Assembly (NCBI GenBank): GCA_947177755.1
Contig: CAMWVV010000003.1
Coordinates: 1 to 37,797 of the forward strand
Origin: an uncultured Ruminococcus sp.
GTDB lineage: Bacteria; Bacillota; Clostridia; Oscillospirales; Ruminococcaceae
Length of the DNA: 37,797 nucleotides
Direction of reading: 5' to 3'
This document shows positions 9,304-18,769 of this stretch, piece after piece; within the stretch, counting starts at the first letter, position 1, and each line of letters starts with the position of its first letter. A program made the position numbers and the translations under genes. The notes under the pieces are model-generated. The model saw only the letters and a program-made list of their open reading frames with translations, ran no database searches and was not told the DNA's origin.

Positions 9304-9969
9304 TTATTTCTTGGAAATAATTGTATCATCTTTTTTATAAATGCTGTTTTCGGGAATTACGCCACGCACACAGCTTGTCGGGTAAATATTTGAGTTGCGA
9401 CCAACTATAGTTCCAGGGTTAAGAACACTGTTACAGCCTACTTCTACATAGTCGCCGACCATAGCACCGATTTTCTTTATACCTGTTTCAAGAGTTTCAC
9501 TGCCTGATTTTATCACGACATTTGTTTTGTCGGACTTGACATTGGACGTAATAGAGCCTGCTCCCATATGCGACTTATAGCCTAAAATGCTGTCACCTAC
9601 ATAATTATAGTGAGGAGTCTGAACGTTGTCAAAAATAATGACGTTTTTCAGCTCGACGGAATTTCCTATAACACAGTTTTTACCGACCAATGCACTTCCA
9701 CGTATAAAGGCACAGTGACGGACTTCTGTTTCCGCACCGATAATACAAGGCGAACCTATATAAGCCGTCGGATAGACATTGGCTGTCTTGTGAATCCATA
9801 CGTTTTCAAAAGGATTGTCATATTCGTCACGGGGAAGAGTTTTTCCGAGTTCGATAATAAATTCACTTATGCCCTTGAGAGCTTCCCACGGGTATGTAAA
9901 CTTACTGAGATAATCAGCCGATGCAGTATGACTTAAATCATACAAATCGGAAATTTTAACATTATTCAT
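9304..9969 (-). CDS. left-handed beta-helix (hexapeptide repeat) acyl/nucleotidyltransferase-like protein, GlmU C-terminal-like
   Basis: Repeated hexapeptides (VYPTAYIGSPCIIGAETEVRHCAFIRGSALVGKNCVIGNSVELKNVIIFDN; GSITSNVKSDK). Confidence 0.8.
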   Translation of the reverse strand: MNNVKISDLYDLSHTASADYLSKFTYPWEALKGISEFIIELGKTLPRDEYDNPFENVWIHKTANVYPTAYIGSPCIIGAETEVRHCAFIRGSALVGKNCVIGNSVELKNVIIFDNVQTPHYNYVGDSILGYKSHMGAGSITSNVKSDKTNVVIKSGSETLETGIKKIGAMVGDYVEVGCNSVLNPGTIVGRNSNIYPTSCVRGVIPENSIYKKDDTIISKK

Positions 9970-10006
9970 ATATTTCAGCTCCGATTCTTAAAAATTGTAC
10001 AATAAT

Positions 10007-10035
10007 ATTATAATACTATATCTGATAATTGTCAA
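10007..10035 (-). promoter_or_regulatory. promoter of the 9304-9969 gene
   Basis: Minus strand TTGACA (10030-10035), 17 nt, TATAAT (10007-10012). Confidence 0.8.
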
Positions 10036-10150
10036 GTATTAATTAATATTCGGATAATTTATTGTTTTCGTCTTTACTTTTATTATATAATATGATAGAA
10101 TATAACTGTTGCAATCTTACAGTTAAAAAATACAAAAAGGGAGTTTCTTT

Positions 10151-11209
10151 ATGAAAAAAAGTCTTTTGAATAAAATCAGGAAAAAAATGTTTTTTGCTGC
10201 GGTAACGGCTCTTGGAATAACAATGATGTGTACTTCCTGTCAGGGAAATGACGAACCACAGGAAGAAGACCTGCCTGTTATAGCTGACAACAGTCAGATT
10301 TCAGAAACAAGCACAACAGCAGAAACACAAAGTGAAACAACAGAAACAACCGTTGCAGCAGTCGAAACACAGGCATATTCCATTGAATTACAGACAACAA
10401 CAATAGTAACTACAGTATCCGCAAAAGAAATAAGTGTACCTATGGGTACACAGGCAGAAGTAACAAAACCGCCTGTGACACATTATGATAACTGGCCGTC
10501 TGAATATTCAACAACAACCGCAGACGGCACGGCAGTTACAGGCATTGAAGAAGATACAACAATTTCGTCTTCTGTCGGAACAGCTTACAGCCAGTCACCA
10601 AACAGCAGTTTTTATCAGGAAAGACTTTTTATAGCGGGCGATTCAATCGCTTATGGCTTTAATGCATACGGACTTATTCCGTCAGAACACAGCATAGCCA
10701 AAGAATCGGTTTCAATGTGGAACCTTGATTATTTTACATTCAATACAGGTGTAGGGCTTGTTGATACAGTCGAATATATGCACCCCGAACTTCTTTATAT
10801 GTCAATGGGTATTAATGATGTGAACTGCTCTACACCTGAACAGTTTGCCGAAAGATACCAGACTGTTATAAATCAGATTCGTGACAGAGTACCGGATATA
10901 AATATTATAGTTGCAGGAATAACCCCCGTTACAAATGAATCAGACTTTGCAAGCAATGACACGATATGCTCATTCAATACGGCACTGAAAAATATGATAT
11001 CCGCACTGAACTCAAACCGTGTATATTATTTTGACGCTTATTCCGTACTTTCAGACCCTGCCACAAACGCACTTCGTCCCGAGAATACAGGAGGCGACGG
11101 AATACATCTTACAACACAGTGCTATTATGACACTCTAAATGCACTTTTCACTTTTCTTGACAACACACCTGTCAAGTCCAATATCGAAAAATCGGAATCA
11201 GAAGTATAA
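10151..11209 (+). CDS. SGNH/GDSL hydrolase-family secreted protein, putative lipoprotein
   Basis: N-terminal signal with Cys cluster (TMMCTSCQG), Thr/Ser-rich linker, FIAGDSIAYG, MSMGINDVN and GGDGIHL catalytic blocks intact. Confidence 0.87.
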   Translation: MKKSLLNKIRKKMFFAAVTALGITMMCTSCQGNDEPQEEDLPVIADNSQISETSTTAETQSETTETTVAAVETQAYSIELQTTTIVTTVSAKEISVPMGTQAEVTKPPVTHYDNWPSEYSTTTADGTAVTGIEEDTTISSSVGTAYSQSPNSSFYQERLFIAGDSIAYGFNAYGLIPSEHSIAKESVSMWNLDYFTFNTGVGLVDTVEYMHPELLYMSMGINDVNCSTPEQFAERYQTVINQIRDRVPDINIIVAGITPVTNESDFASNDTICSFNTALKNMISALNSNRVYYFDAYSVLSDPATNALRPENTGGDGIHLTTQCYYDTLNALFTFLDNTPVKSNIEKSESEV

Positions 11210-11248
11210 TAATATAGACAGACATTATTCAAGGAGTATTTCAGTATC

Positions 11249-12385
11249 ATGAAAATATCTAAACTTTCAGGCAGAATAACAGCAGTCCTCATGATTATTT
11301 TTATATTTTCTTTTCTGATACTTACTGTTATTGAAAAAAAATCTGACAAATCTGTAAGTGAAAACCGTAGTCTTGCACCAATGCCTCATCTGTCGCTTGA
11401 ATCACTTTCCGACGGAAGTTACGGCAGGGAACTGGAAGCATATATGGCTGACCATTTCGCATACAGGGATAAATGGGTTTCCGCAAAAGCAAAAATTGAA
11501 TCTGATATGTGTGAAAATATTGTAAATGGTGTTTATGTCGGAGATGACAGACTTCTTGATGCTGATATTTCGAAACGGCATATTTCGGAAAAAAATGTCA
11601 ATGCTATAAATAAATTTACGAAAAATTACAGCGGAACAGTCTACTTTACGGCAGTTCCTACATCGTCAGGAGTTTATGGTGACGTTCTGCCTGAATATCT
11701 TCTTTCCAATACGGAAAAAAATCAGATAGACTGTCTTTACAGTTCTCTTAACGAAAGTATAAGAAAAATTGACACCTACAATATACTTAAAATGCTTAAT
11801 GAAAGTTATATTTATTATCGAAATGATACAAAGCTGACAAGTTACGGGGCTTATTATGTTTACAGAACAGTAATTCAGAAACTCGGTTTTCAGCCGTCAG
11901 CTTATGATAAGTACACCATAAAGCATATTACAAGTGATTTCAGAGGGAATCTCTACAGCAGGTGTCTCTATAACGGTACAAAGTCCGATATAATTGATAT
12001 TTACAGTTATGCAGGAGGAGCAGAAACAACAAGCTGTACCGCATATAAAAACAACGGCGTGAACTACAGAAAAACCCTTAATGATACGGATTTTCTTGAA
12101 AGCGGGAATATGTACAGAATGTATCTCGGTGAGGAAGTACCTTTTATCAAAATCAAGACTTCCGTTAATAACGAGAAAAAGCTTCTTCTTATAAAAGACA
12201 GTTATGCTGACTGTTTTATACAGTTTCTGATACAGCATTACAGTGAAATTGCTGTGATTTCACCCGAACATATGGAGAAAAACATAAATTATTTCGTTGA
12301 CCCGAATAATTATGAACAGGCACTTTTTCTGTTCGGTATTGACAGCATGAACAATGAAAAATTATTTGAAATGATAAATAAATGA
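11249..12385 (+). CDS. DHHW/AlgX-AlgJ-like membrane-anchored SGNH-type protein with altered DHHW motif
   Basis: N-terminal TM, SENRSLAPMPHLSLESLSDGSYGRELEAYMADHFAYRDKW, LLLIKDSYADCF; signature region reads NDTKLTSYGAYY instead of the expected D(H/T)HWT-GAYY. Confidence 0.75.
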   Translation: MKISKLSGRITAVLMIIFIFSFLILTVIEKKSDKSVSENRSLAPMPHLSLESLSDGSYGRELEAYMADHFAYRDKWVSAKAKIESDMCENIVNGVYVGDDRLLDADISKRHISEKNVNAINKFTKNYSGTVYFTAVPTSSGVYGDVLPEYLLSNTEKNQIDCLYSSLNESIRKIDTYNILKMLNESYIYYRNDTKLTSYGAYYVYRTVIQKLGFQPSAYDKYTIKHITSDFRGNLYSRCLYNGTKSDIIDIYSYAGGAETTSCTAYKNNGVNYRKTLNDTDFLESGNMYRMYLGEEVPFIKIKTSVNNEKKLLLIKDSYADCFIQFLIQHYSEIAVISPEHMEKNINYFVDPNNYEQALFLFGIDSMNNEKLFEMINK

Positions 12386-12403
12386 TTTTAACAGAAAAGG
12401 AAC

Positions 12404-13195
12404 GTGAACAGAATGAAAGCACTTGTAACAGGAGCAACTTCAGGAATAGGAAAGTGTATCGCAGAAAGTCTGCACAGACGTGGCTGGGAGCTTGTCCTTA
12501 CGGGCAGAAATGAAAAGGTTCTGAAAGAACTTCAGAAAAAATTCGGGGAAGGAACGGAAATAATTAAAGCCGAACTTTCGGAAAGAAACGAAGTCTTTAA
12601 AGTTTATGAGTTCTGTAAGGACAAGAATATTGATATGCTTGTAAACAATGCAGGATACGGTATTTTCGGAAAATTCGACGAAACAGACCTGAACGACGAA
12701 CTTGATATGATTGATGTGAATATTACCGCACTTCATATTCTTACAAAACTTTTTCTGCGTGACTTCAAAAAACAGAACAGCGGATTTATTCTTAATGTTG
12801 CGTCTGTGGCAGGTTTCATGACAGGACCGCTTCTGTCGTCTTACTACGCCTCAAAAAATTATGTTCTCCGCCTTTCACTTGCAATTGCCGAGGAACTGCG
12901 TCGGGAGCGTTCAAACGTTACTATAACCGTACTTTGCCCCGGACCTGTAAACACAAATTTCAACAACAGAGCAGGTGTTAATTTCAGTGCAAAGCCGATT
13001 TCTCCGGAATATGCCGCAGAATATGCACTGAAAAAACTTTTTCAGGGAAAATGTCTTGCCGTTCCGTCACTCACTGCAAAAGCCTGTGCTTTCGGACAGA
13101 GATTTGTACCGCACAGACTTCTTTCCGCAATAACCTATAATGTACAGTATGCAAAGAAAACTGCTGACGGCAAGAGCAGGGCAGTTGAAAAATGA
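12404..13195 (+). CDS. short-chain dehydrogenase/reductase
   Basis: TGATSGIG, NNAGYG, YYASK and PGPVNT motifs. Start GTG 12404 or ATG 12413. Confidence 0.93.
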   Translation: MNRMKALVTGATSGIGKCIAESLHRRGWELVLTGRNEKVLKELQKKFGEGTEIIKAELSERNEVFKVYEFCKDKNIDMLVNNAGYGIFGKFDETDLNDELDMIDVNITALHILTKLFLRDFKKQNSGFILNVASVAGFMTGPLLSSYYASKNYVLRLSLAIAEELRRERSNVTITVLCPGPVNTNFNNRAGVNFSAKPISPEYAAEYALKKLFQGKCLAVPSLTAKACAFGQRFVPHRLLSAITYNVQYAKKTADGKSRAVEK

Positions 13196-13731
13196 GGGAT
13201 ATAAGTTATCGTGTTGCTCTCGGAGGAATAGTGTCCGCACTTTGTCTTGCCGCAATGTTCTTTGCAGGAATCATGCCTGCTCTCTATCTTCTTCTGCCTA
13301 TGATTGCAGGGGTGCTTATGATGATAATTGCAGTTGAGGTAAACACAGGCTGGGCTATGCTTACTTATATAGCAGTCAGTATTCTTTCGCTGTTCATAAC
13401 ATTCGACAAGGAAGCCGCACTTATTTTTATCATGCTTTTCGGACATTATCCCGTACTGCGTTTTTATATAGACAGGATTCGGAGACGTTTTCTGCGGAAT
13501 ACGGTCAAATTTCTGATTTTCAACATATGTGCGGTTGTTTATTTTTATGTTACCGTCTATATATTCGGTCTTGACCAGATGCTTGACGAATTTGGTGAAA
13601 TAGGAAAGTACGGGAGTTATATAATGCTTGCACTCTGCAACGTAATTTTTGTACTCTATGACATGAATCTTGATTTGTGCTATAAAATATACAAGGTCAG
13701 ACTGATGCCGAAATTCAGAAGAAAAAGATAG
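13192..13731 (+). CDS. conserved multi-spanning membrane protein, function unknown
   Basis: Hydrophobic helices; overlaps upstream SDR stop by 4 nt (ATGA). Confidence 0.75.
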   Translation: MRDISYRVALGGIVSALCLAAMFFAGIMPALYLLLPMIAGVLMMIIAVEVNTGWAMLTYIAVSILSLFITFDKEAALIFIMLFGHYPVLRFYIDRIRRRFLRNTVKFLIFNICAVVYFYVTVYIFGLDQMLDEFGEIGKYGSYIMLALCNVIFVLYDMNLDLCYKIYKVRLMPKFRRKR

Positions 13732-13732
13732 A

Positions 13733-13760
13733 CTGCACATGATTATATGTGCAGTTTTTT
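13733..13760 (+). terminator. rho-independent terminator
   Basis: CTGCACAT-gattat-ATGTGCAG-TTTTTT. Confidence 0.9.
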
Positions 13761-13781
13761 AGTTGCCTGCGGATAACATAC

Positions 13782-13828
13782 TTGACTTTTTATAATAGTT
13801 AGTGTATACTAATATTAGTGAAAACTAA
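13782..13828 (+). promoter_or_regulatory. promoter with two tandem palindromic operators
   Basis: TTGACT (13782-13787), 17 nt, TATACT (13805-13810); TTAGTgtatACTAA (13799-13812) covers the -10, TTAGTgaaaACTAA (13815-13828) follows. Confidence 0.78.
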
Positions 13829-13846
13829 CAAATGGAGGTTAAAAAA

Positions 13847-14137
13847 ATGAGTGTAGTAATTGTAGGCGGTAATGACTGCATGATTAGAAAATATAAAGAA
13901 CTTTGTGAACAGTATAAATGCAGTGCCAAAGTTTTCACACACATGAAAACAGACCTTAAAAGAAAAATCGGCACTCCCGACCTGCTTGTATTATTTACGG
14001 GAACTATGTCGCATAAAATGGCACGGTGTGCAATAAGTGAAACAAAAGGACTTCAGACACGTATAGAACGTTCTCATTCAAGTTCTGTTTCGGCTTTGAA
14101 AAATATTCTTGAAACACACACATCTGATAAAAAATAA
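13847..14137 (+). CDS. DUF2325 domain-containing protein
   Basis: MSVVIVGGNDCMIRKYKELCEQYKCSAKVFTHM... typical DUF2325; GGAGG RBS places start at 13847. Confidence 0.82.
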   Translation: MSVVIVGGNDCMIRKYKELCEQYKCSAKVFTHMKTDLKRKIGTPDLLVLFTGTMSHKMARCAISETKGLQTRIERSHSSSVSALKNILETHTSDKK

Positions 14138-14147
14138 AAGCAATAAC

Positions 14148-14187
14148 AAAACATCTCGGGAAATCCATTAAATTCCCGAGATGTTTT
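14148..14187. terminator. bidirectional terminator
   Basis: AAAACATCTCGGGAA / TTCCCGAGATGTTTT, 15-bp perfect stem between convergent genes. Confidence 0.9.
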
Positions 14188-14193
14188 GCTATA

Positions 14194-14835
14194 CTATTTT
14201 CTGCTCTCCGCACAAATCCAGCTTGTACCATCTTTTGTGTGAATTTTCACATCTTTAAAACCTGCATTTTCAAGGAGATTTTCAAATTCTTCAGGTGTCG
14301 GATTGAAAAGATTATATTTTCTTATGTTTTTTATTTCATCTTCAGAAAGCTCCGCACCGCCGTATATGTCCGCAACAATAAGGAAAGTTCCGTTTTCGGC
14401 AAGAACCCTGTAAACCTCTTTCAAATCTTCCTGCGGATTTTTCCAGAAATAAAAACTCTCAACCGTTATTATCCTGTCAAAAGAATTATCTTCAAACGGA
14501 AGATTTTCTACTGAAGCTTCAATTATGTCCATTTTTCCGTCAGAAATACTTTCTGCATTGTGTTGACTGCTCATCTTTACGGAAACTGCTGAATAGTCAA
14601 CGCCTGTAAGATGTCCGCCGTTTATTTTTTCCGCCATTCGTCTGAGAGTTTCACCGCCTCCACAGCCTATGTCAAGAACGTTTTCATTTCCCGAAAACTC
14701 AAAAAATTCCAATGCCCAGCCTGTCACAGCATAGTGTGATTCATTCATTCTGTTAAGCATTTCCTCACCTGCTGTACCCTGCGGTTTAGCAGGATTTCCC
14801 AGTTCGGTTACTGACTTTTCATAATTATCACTCAT
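14194..14835 (-). CDS. class I SAM-dependent methyltransferase
   Basis: VLDIGCGGGETLRRMAEKINGGHLTGVDYS motif I and Methyltransf_11-like pattern. Confidence 0.9.
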   Translation of the reverse strand: MSDNYEKSVTELGNPAKPQGTAGEEMLNRMNESHYAVTGWALEFFEFSGNENVLDIGCGGGETLRRMAEKINGGHLTGVDYSAVSVKMSSQHNAESISDGKMDIIEASVENLPFEDNSFDRIITVESFYFWKNPQEDLKEVYRVLAENGTFLIVADIYGGAELSEDEIKNIRKYNLFNPTPEEFENLLENAGFKDVKIHTKDGTSWICAESRK

Positions 14836-14860
14836 CTTCTGTACTCCTTTTAAAGACAAT

Positions 14861-14882
14861 CTGTCGGAGTTTCCTCCGACAG
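14861..14882 (-). terminator. hairpin downstream of glmS
   Basis: CTGTCGGAG-tttc-CTCCGACAG. Confidence 0.7.
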
Positions 14883-14891
14883 AATTATTAA

Positions 14892-16730
14892 TTATTCTAC
14901 TGTAACGCTCTTGGCAAGGTTTCTCGGCTTGTCAACGTCATAACCCTTTGCAACAGAAACATAATATCCTAAAAGCTGTAACGGTATTACAGAAAGACTT
15001 CCTGCAAAAAGCGGATTTGTCTGCGGAATATATACAGTGAAGTCCGCAGTATCTTCTATGTTATAGTTTCCGTAAGTCGTAAGTCCCATAAGCGAAGCAC
15101 CACGGCTCTTTACCTCAACCATATTGCTTACAGTCTTTTCGTATAAATCGGGCTGTGTAAGTACGCTTATAACAAGTATACCGTCCTCAATAAGACTGAT
15201 AGGACCGTGTTTGAGTTCTCCTGCTGCGTATGCCTCAGAATGAATATAGCTGAGTTCTTTCATTTTGAGACTGCCTTCAAGACTTATAGCATAATCAATA
15301 CCACGTCCGATAAAGAAAGCGTCCTTTGCATTGGCAAGTTTATTGGCAAACCACTGTATTCTCTCTTTATCTTCAAGGATTTTTTCTATTTTTTCGGGAA
15401 TAGTGTAAAGTTCTTCAATCATTTCATTACAGTATTCCGATGTGATTTCCTCTCTTGCAACTGCAAATTTCATGGCGAGCAGATACCCTGCAATAAGCTG
15501 TGTACTGTAAGCCTTTGTTGTGGCAACTGAAATTTCAGGACCTGCAAGAGTATAGAAAACATTGTCCGCCTCACGTGCGATTGATGAGCCTACAACGTTT
15601 ACAATGCCGAGAGTTTTAACACCACATTTCTTTGCCTGACGAAGTGCCGCAAGACTGTCTGCTGTTTCTCCTGACTGGCTTATAATTATAACAAGACTGT
15701 TTTCGGCAAGTTTCATTTTTCTATACCTGAACTCCGAAGCAAGTTCAACTCTTACAGACAACGAGGTAAGTTCTTCCATTACGTACTGAACCGCCATTCC
15801 TACATAATAAGCTGAACCACACGCAACAACATAAACCTTATTCAGATTCTTTATTTCATCGTCTGTAAGACCTACTTCGCTGAAATCTATCCTGCCGTCC
15901 TTTACAACGGAATTTATTGTATCACGTACAACTTTGGGCTGTTCATGAATTTCTTTCAGAATGAAGTGTTCATAGCCTCCCTTTTCGGCAGATTTGGCGT
16001 CCCACTTTATTTCTGTCAGTTCCTTTTCGATTTCCTCACGGTCGATATTATAAAAAGTAACTTTTCCCTTTTCAAGCTTTGCAATTTCCATATTGCCGAT
16101 ATAGTAAACGTTTCTTGTATATTTAAGAATAGCAGGAACGTCAGATGCAACATATGTTTCGCCGTCTGCTATACCTATAATCATAGGGCTTTCCTTACGT
16201 GCGGTATAAATTTCTTCGGGACAGTCGCTGAACATAACGGCAAGTGCATATGACCCTCTTATTCTTATCATTGCACGTGCGATTGAATCAACAGGTCCGA
16301 GATTATACTTTTTATAGTAGTAATCAATAAGTTTAACGGCAACTTCCGTGTCTGTCTGTGACTTGAAAGTATATCCGCTCTTTGAGAGTTTTTCCCTGAG
16401 TTCCTGATAATTTTCTATAATGCCGTTGTGAACGCATATAACGCTTTCGTCGTCACTGCAATGCGGGTGAGCATTAAGGACGGAGGGTTCTCCGTGTGTT
16501 GCCCACCTTGTATGACCGATACCGCAGCAGCCTTTTACAGCCTCACCGTCGTTTGTCATTTCCTTGAGAACTTTAAGCTTTCCCTTTGTTTTTACAACTT
16601 CTGTTTCATTTTTACCGTCACGTACCGCAATGCCTGCCGAGTCGTATCCCCTGTATTCAAGTTTTGAAAGACCGTCAAGCAGAATCGGGGCAGCTTGTTT
16701 GCTTCCTGTAAAGCCGACTATTCCGAACAT
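14892..16730 (-). CDS. glmS: glutamine--fructose-6-phosphate aminotransferase (isomerizing)
   Basis: MFGIVGFTGSKQAAPILLDGLSKLEYRGYDSAGIAV, CGIGHTRWATHGEPS, SQSGETADS, C-terminal KPRNLAKSVTVE. Confidence 0.97.
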   Translation of the reverse strand: MFGIVGFTGSKQAAPILLDGLSKLEYRGYDSAGIAVRDGKNETEVVKTKGKLKVLKEMTNDGEAVKGCCGIGHTRWATHGEPSVLNAHPHCSDDESVICVHNGIIENYQELREKLSKSGYTFKSQTDTEVAVKLIDYYYKKYNLGPVDSIARAMIRIRGSYALAVMFSDCPEEIYTARKESPMIIGIADGETYVASDVPAILKYTRNVYYIGNMEIAKLEKGKVTFYNIDREEIEKELTEIKWDAKSAEKGGYEHFILKEIHEQPKVVRDTINSVVKDGRIDFSEVGLTDDEIKNLNKVYVVACGSAYYVGMAVQYVMEELTSLSVRVELASEFRYRKMKLAENSLVIIISQSGETADSLAALRQAKKCGVKTLGIVNVVGSSIAREADNVFYTLAGPEISVATTKAYSTQLIAGYLLAMKFAVAREEITSEYCNEMIEELYTIPEKIEKILEDKERIQWFANKLANAKDAFFIGRGIDYAISLEGSLKMKELSYIHSEAYAAGELKHGPISLIEDGILVISVLTQPDLYEKTVSNMVEVKSRGASLMGLTTYGNYNIEDTADFTVYIPQTNPLFAGSLSVIPLQLLGYYVSVAKGYDVDKPRNLAKSVTVE

Positions 16731-16799
16731 AATTTTTTCCTCCAGATGTATATTATTAAAAGTAAGTCTGTTTTTGAGGGTCAGAAAACCCATGATAAT

Positions 16800-16828
16800 A
16801 TTATATAGTAAAAACGATAATTTGTCAA
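16800..16828 (-). promoter_or_regulatory. glmS promoter
   Basis: Minus strand TTGACA (16823-16828), 17 nt, TATAAT (16800-16805). Confidence 0.85.
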
Positions 16829-16882
16829 CCTGATAAAAGACGGACAAATAAATGTCATTATATATAAATTATTTCTATATAA

Positions 16883-16914
16883 AAACGATGCAGTACAAAA
16901 ATACTGCACCGTTT
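16883..16914 (-). terminator. hairpin downstream of SPFH/zinc-ribbon gene
   Basis: AAACGaTGCAGTA-caaaaa-TACTGCAcCGTTT. Confidence 0.75.
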
Positions 16915-16923
16915 CATATATAT

Positions 16924-18297
16924 TCAGTTTAAAATGTCATTATCATCAAACGGGTCGCCACATTCGGGGCAGAATTTCGGCACGTTTGAAGGGTCGGACG
17001 GTTTCCAGCCGCATTTGTCACAGCGGTAAACCTTATTATTTCCCGACGGCTTCGGTTTACCACATTCCGCACAGAATTTTCCTGTGTTTTCAGCACCGCA
17101 TGAACATTTCCAAGAACCTGAAACGGCAGGCTTCGGTTTTCCGCAGTTCGCACAGAACTTTCCCGTATTTTCAGTACCGCATGAACATTTCCAAGAACCC
17201 GAAACGGCAGTCTTCGGTTTTCCGCAGTTTGCACAGAATCTTCCCGTATTGTCAGTACCGCAGGAGCATTTCCATGTGTTTACACTGTTCTGCTGTGAAC
17301 CCATCTGGAAAAGACCTTGTGGATTAAAACCACCCGACTGCTGAGCCATATTCATTCCGTAGAATCCCATAGCCGCACCGCCTGCATTTCCTGCTGCTGC
17401 CGTCATTGCGTTAGCCTGAGCATTTATAAGTGATGCAGCGGCATTTGTTGTATTTCTGTTCCATGCCGTATCTTCAAACTTCTTTATTCTTTCCTCGTCG
17501 TCCTTTGAAATAGTAACCGAATTAATCGCAACGGAAACAATTTCCAGACCTCTTTTTTCATTCCACTTCGGAGAAAGAACACTGTCCATAGCGTCGGAAA
17601 GTTCCATTGTATGTGCAGGAAGTTCGTCATATCTTATACCTGAAGCCGAAATTTTAGCAAATGCAGGATTCAGAGCATTCAGAAATTCGGACTTTAACTG
17701 CTGGTCGATATTTGAACGTGTATACACACTTGAAACATTTCCGCAGACATTAGTATAAAAAAGCAACGGGTCACTGATTTTATACGAAAAAACACCGTTA
17801 CAGCGAACGCCTACAGTAAAGTTTCTGCCTATATCCTCATAAGTCATTCTGAACGGCACGGGATTCTGTGTACCGAATTTGTTATCTGTAATTTCCTTGA
17901 TATTGAAGAAATAAATTCTTTGGTCGTGTGCAGTATCTCCGCCGTAAGAAATACGCTTGCCTATCAGCTTGAAAGTTTCTTTGATGTTGCTTCCGAGATT
18001 TCCGCCGAAAAGACTTGGTTCTGTTGACATATCATAAGTATATTCACCGGGAACGGCACACATTTCAACTACTTGTCCCTGGTCAACAATAATCATGCAC
18101 TGACCGTCGCTTACAGCGACAGTGCTTCCGTTTGTAATTATATTGTCGTTTCCTTTATTTGAAGAAAACAAACCCGTTCTTTTTTTGCCCTTTACAACAA
18201 GAACATCAGCAGGAATAGCGTCGCAGTAAAAAAATTCCTTCCAAGTATCGCCGAATGCTGAAGCTGTTGCTGTAACAGCAGCCTGAATAAGTCCCAT
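16924..18297 (-). CDS. SPFH (YdjI/virion-core-like) protein with C-terminal tandem zinc ribbons
   Basis: FFYCDAIPADVLVVKG..., SPFH core, then three WKCSCG...NTG(K/R)FCA(N/E)CGKPK ribbons and a terminal YRCDKCGW...FCPECG ribbon. Confidence 0.87.
   Translation of the reverse strand: MGLIQAAVTATASAFGDTWKEFFYCDAIPADVLVVKGKKRTGLFSSNKGNDNIITNGSTVAVSDGQCMIIVDQGQVVEMCAVPGEYTYDMSTEPSLFGGNLGSNIKETFKLIGKRISYGGDTAHDQRIYFFNIKEITDNKFGTQNPVPFRMTYEDIGRNFTVGVRCNGVFSYKISDPLLFYTNVCGNVSSVYTRSNIDQQLKSEFLNALNPAFAKISASGIRYDELPAHTMELSDAMDSVLSPKWNEKRGLEIVSVAINSVTISKDDEERIKKFEDTAWNRNTTNAAASLINAQANAMTAAAGNAGGAAMGFYGMNMAQQSGGFNPQGLFQMGSQQNSVNTWKCSCGTDNTGRFCANCGKPKTAVSGSWKCSCGTENTGKFCANCGKPKPAVSGSWKCSCGAENTGKFCAECGKPKPSGNNKVYRCDKCGWKPSDPSNVPKFCPECGDPFDDNDILN
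17051..17275 (-). repeat. 81-bp tandem in-frame repeat encoding zinc ribbons
   Basis: ttcggttt..accg..catttcca units with 81-bp period (17051, 17132, 17213), about 2.8 copies. Confidence 0.85.
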
Positions 18298-18427
18298 AAA
18301 AATTAGCCCCTTTCATAACTAAATAATTCAAAGATTATATATGCATAGTAATTATAACATATTCTGATGAAAATTGCACGGCTTTTTATGAAATTTTCCG
18401 CAAACTTTCATAATTTTTTATTTTAAT

Positions 18428-18769
18428 CTATTCCCAGTCTTTCCAGACATCCGCACAATAGCCTACAGTTGCATTTTTTCCGTTTCGGACAACAGGGGTT
18501 TTTATAATATGCTGATTTTCAAAAACCTTTTCTTTCTTGTCGCTGTCCGAAAGATATTTAATCAGTGTAAGCAAATCCTTGTCTTTGCAGTTTTCGTCAA
18601 TCATGGAATCAATACCGCCGACTGACTGCTTTATACTGTTAAATTCTCCCCTGCTCATGCCTTTTTCTTTCATGTCGATTAACTGATACTTAATACGGCG
18701 TTCCTTGAAAAAACGTTCTGCCTTTCTTGTATCGGAACACTTTTTAGTGCCGAAAATCTGTATATTCAT
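18428..18769 (-). CDS. ArsC/Spx-family protein
   Basis: MNIQIFGTKKCSDTRKAERFFKERRIKYQLIDMKEKGMS... ArsC-like fold; C-terminal KTPVVRNGKNATVGY. Confidence 0.82.
   Translation of the reverse strand: MNIQIFGTKKCSDTRKAERFFKERRIKYQLIDMKEKGMSRGEFNSIKQSVGGIDSMIDENCKDKDLLTLIKYLSDSDKKEKVFENQHIIKTPVVRNGKNATVGYCADVWKDWE

Noticed and set aside
13135-13740. 201-aa minus-strand ORF opposite 13192-13731
   Set aside because: Composition looks like an antisense frame; the plus-strand ORF has a coupled start and terminator.
16731-16830. glmS ribozyme/riboswitch upstream of glmS
   Set aside because: The consensus promoter lies at 16800-16828, leaving a leader of only about 65-70 nt, too short for the glmS ribozyme, and no recognisable core was seen.
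17051-17275. CRISPR-like array
   Set aside because: Repeats are contiguous, coding and 81 bp long with no unique spacers; they encode zinc ribbons.
16929-17344. Several ORFs in other frames over the zinc-ribbon repeats
   Set aside because: They arise from the 81-bp in-frame repeats being open in several frames; the SPFH frame explains the region.
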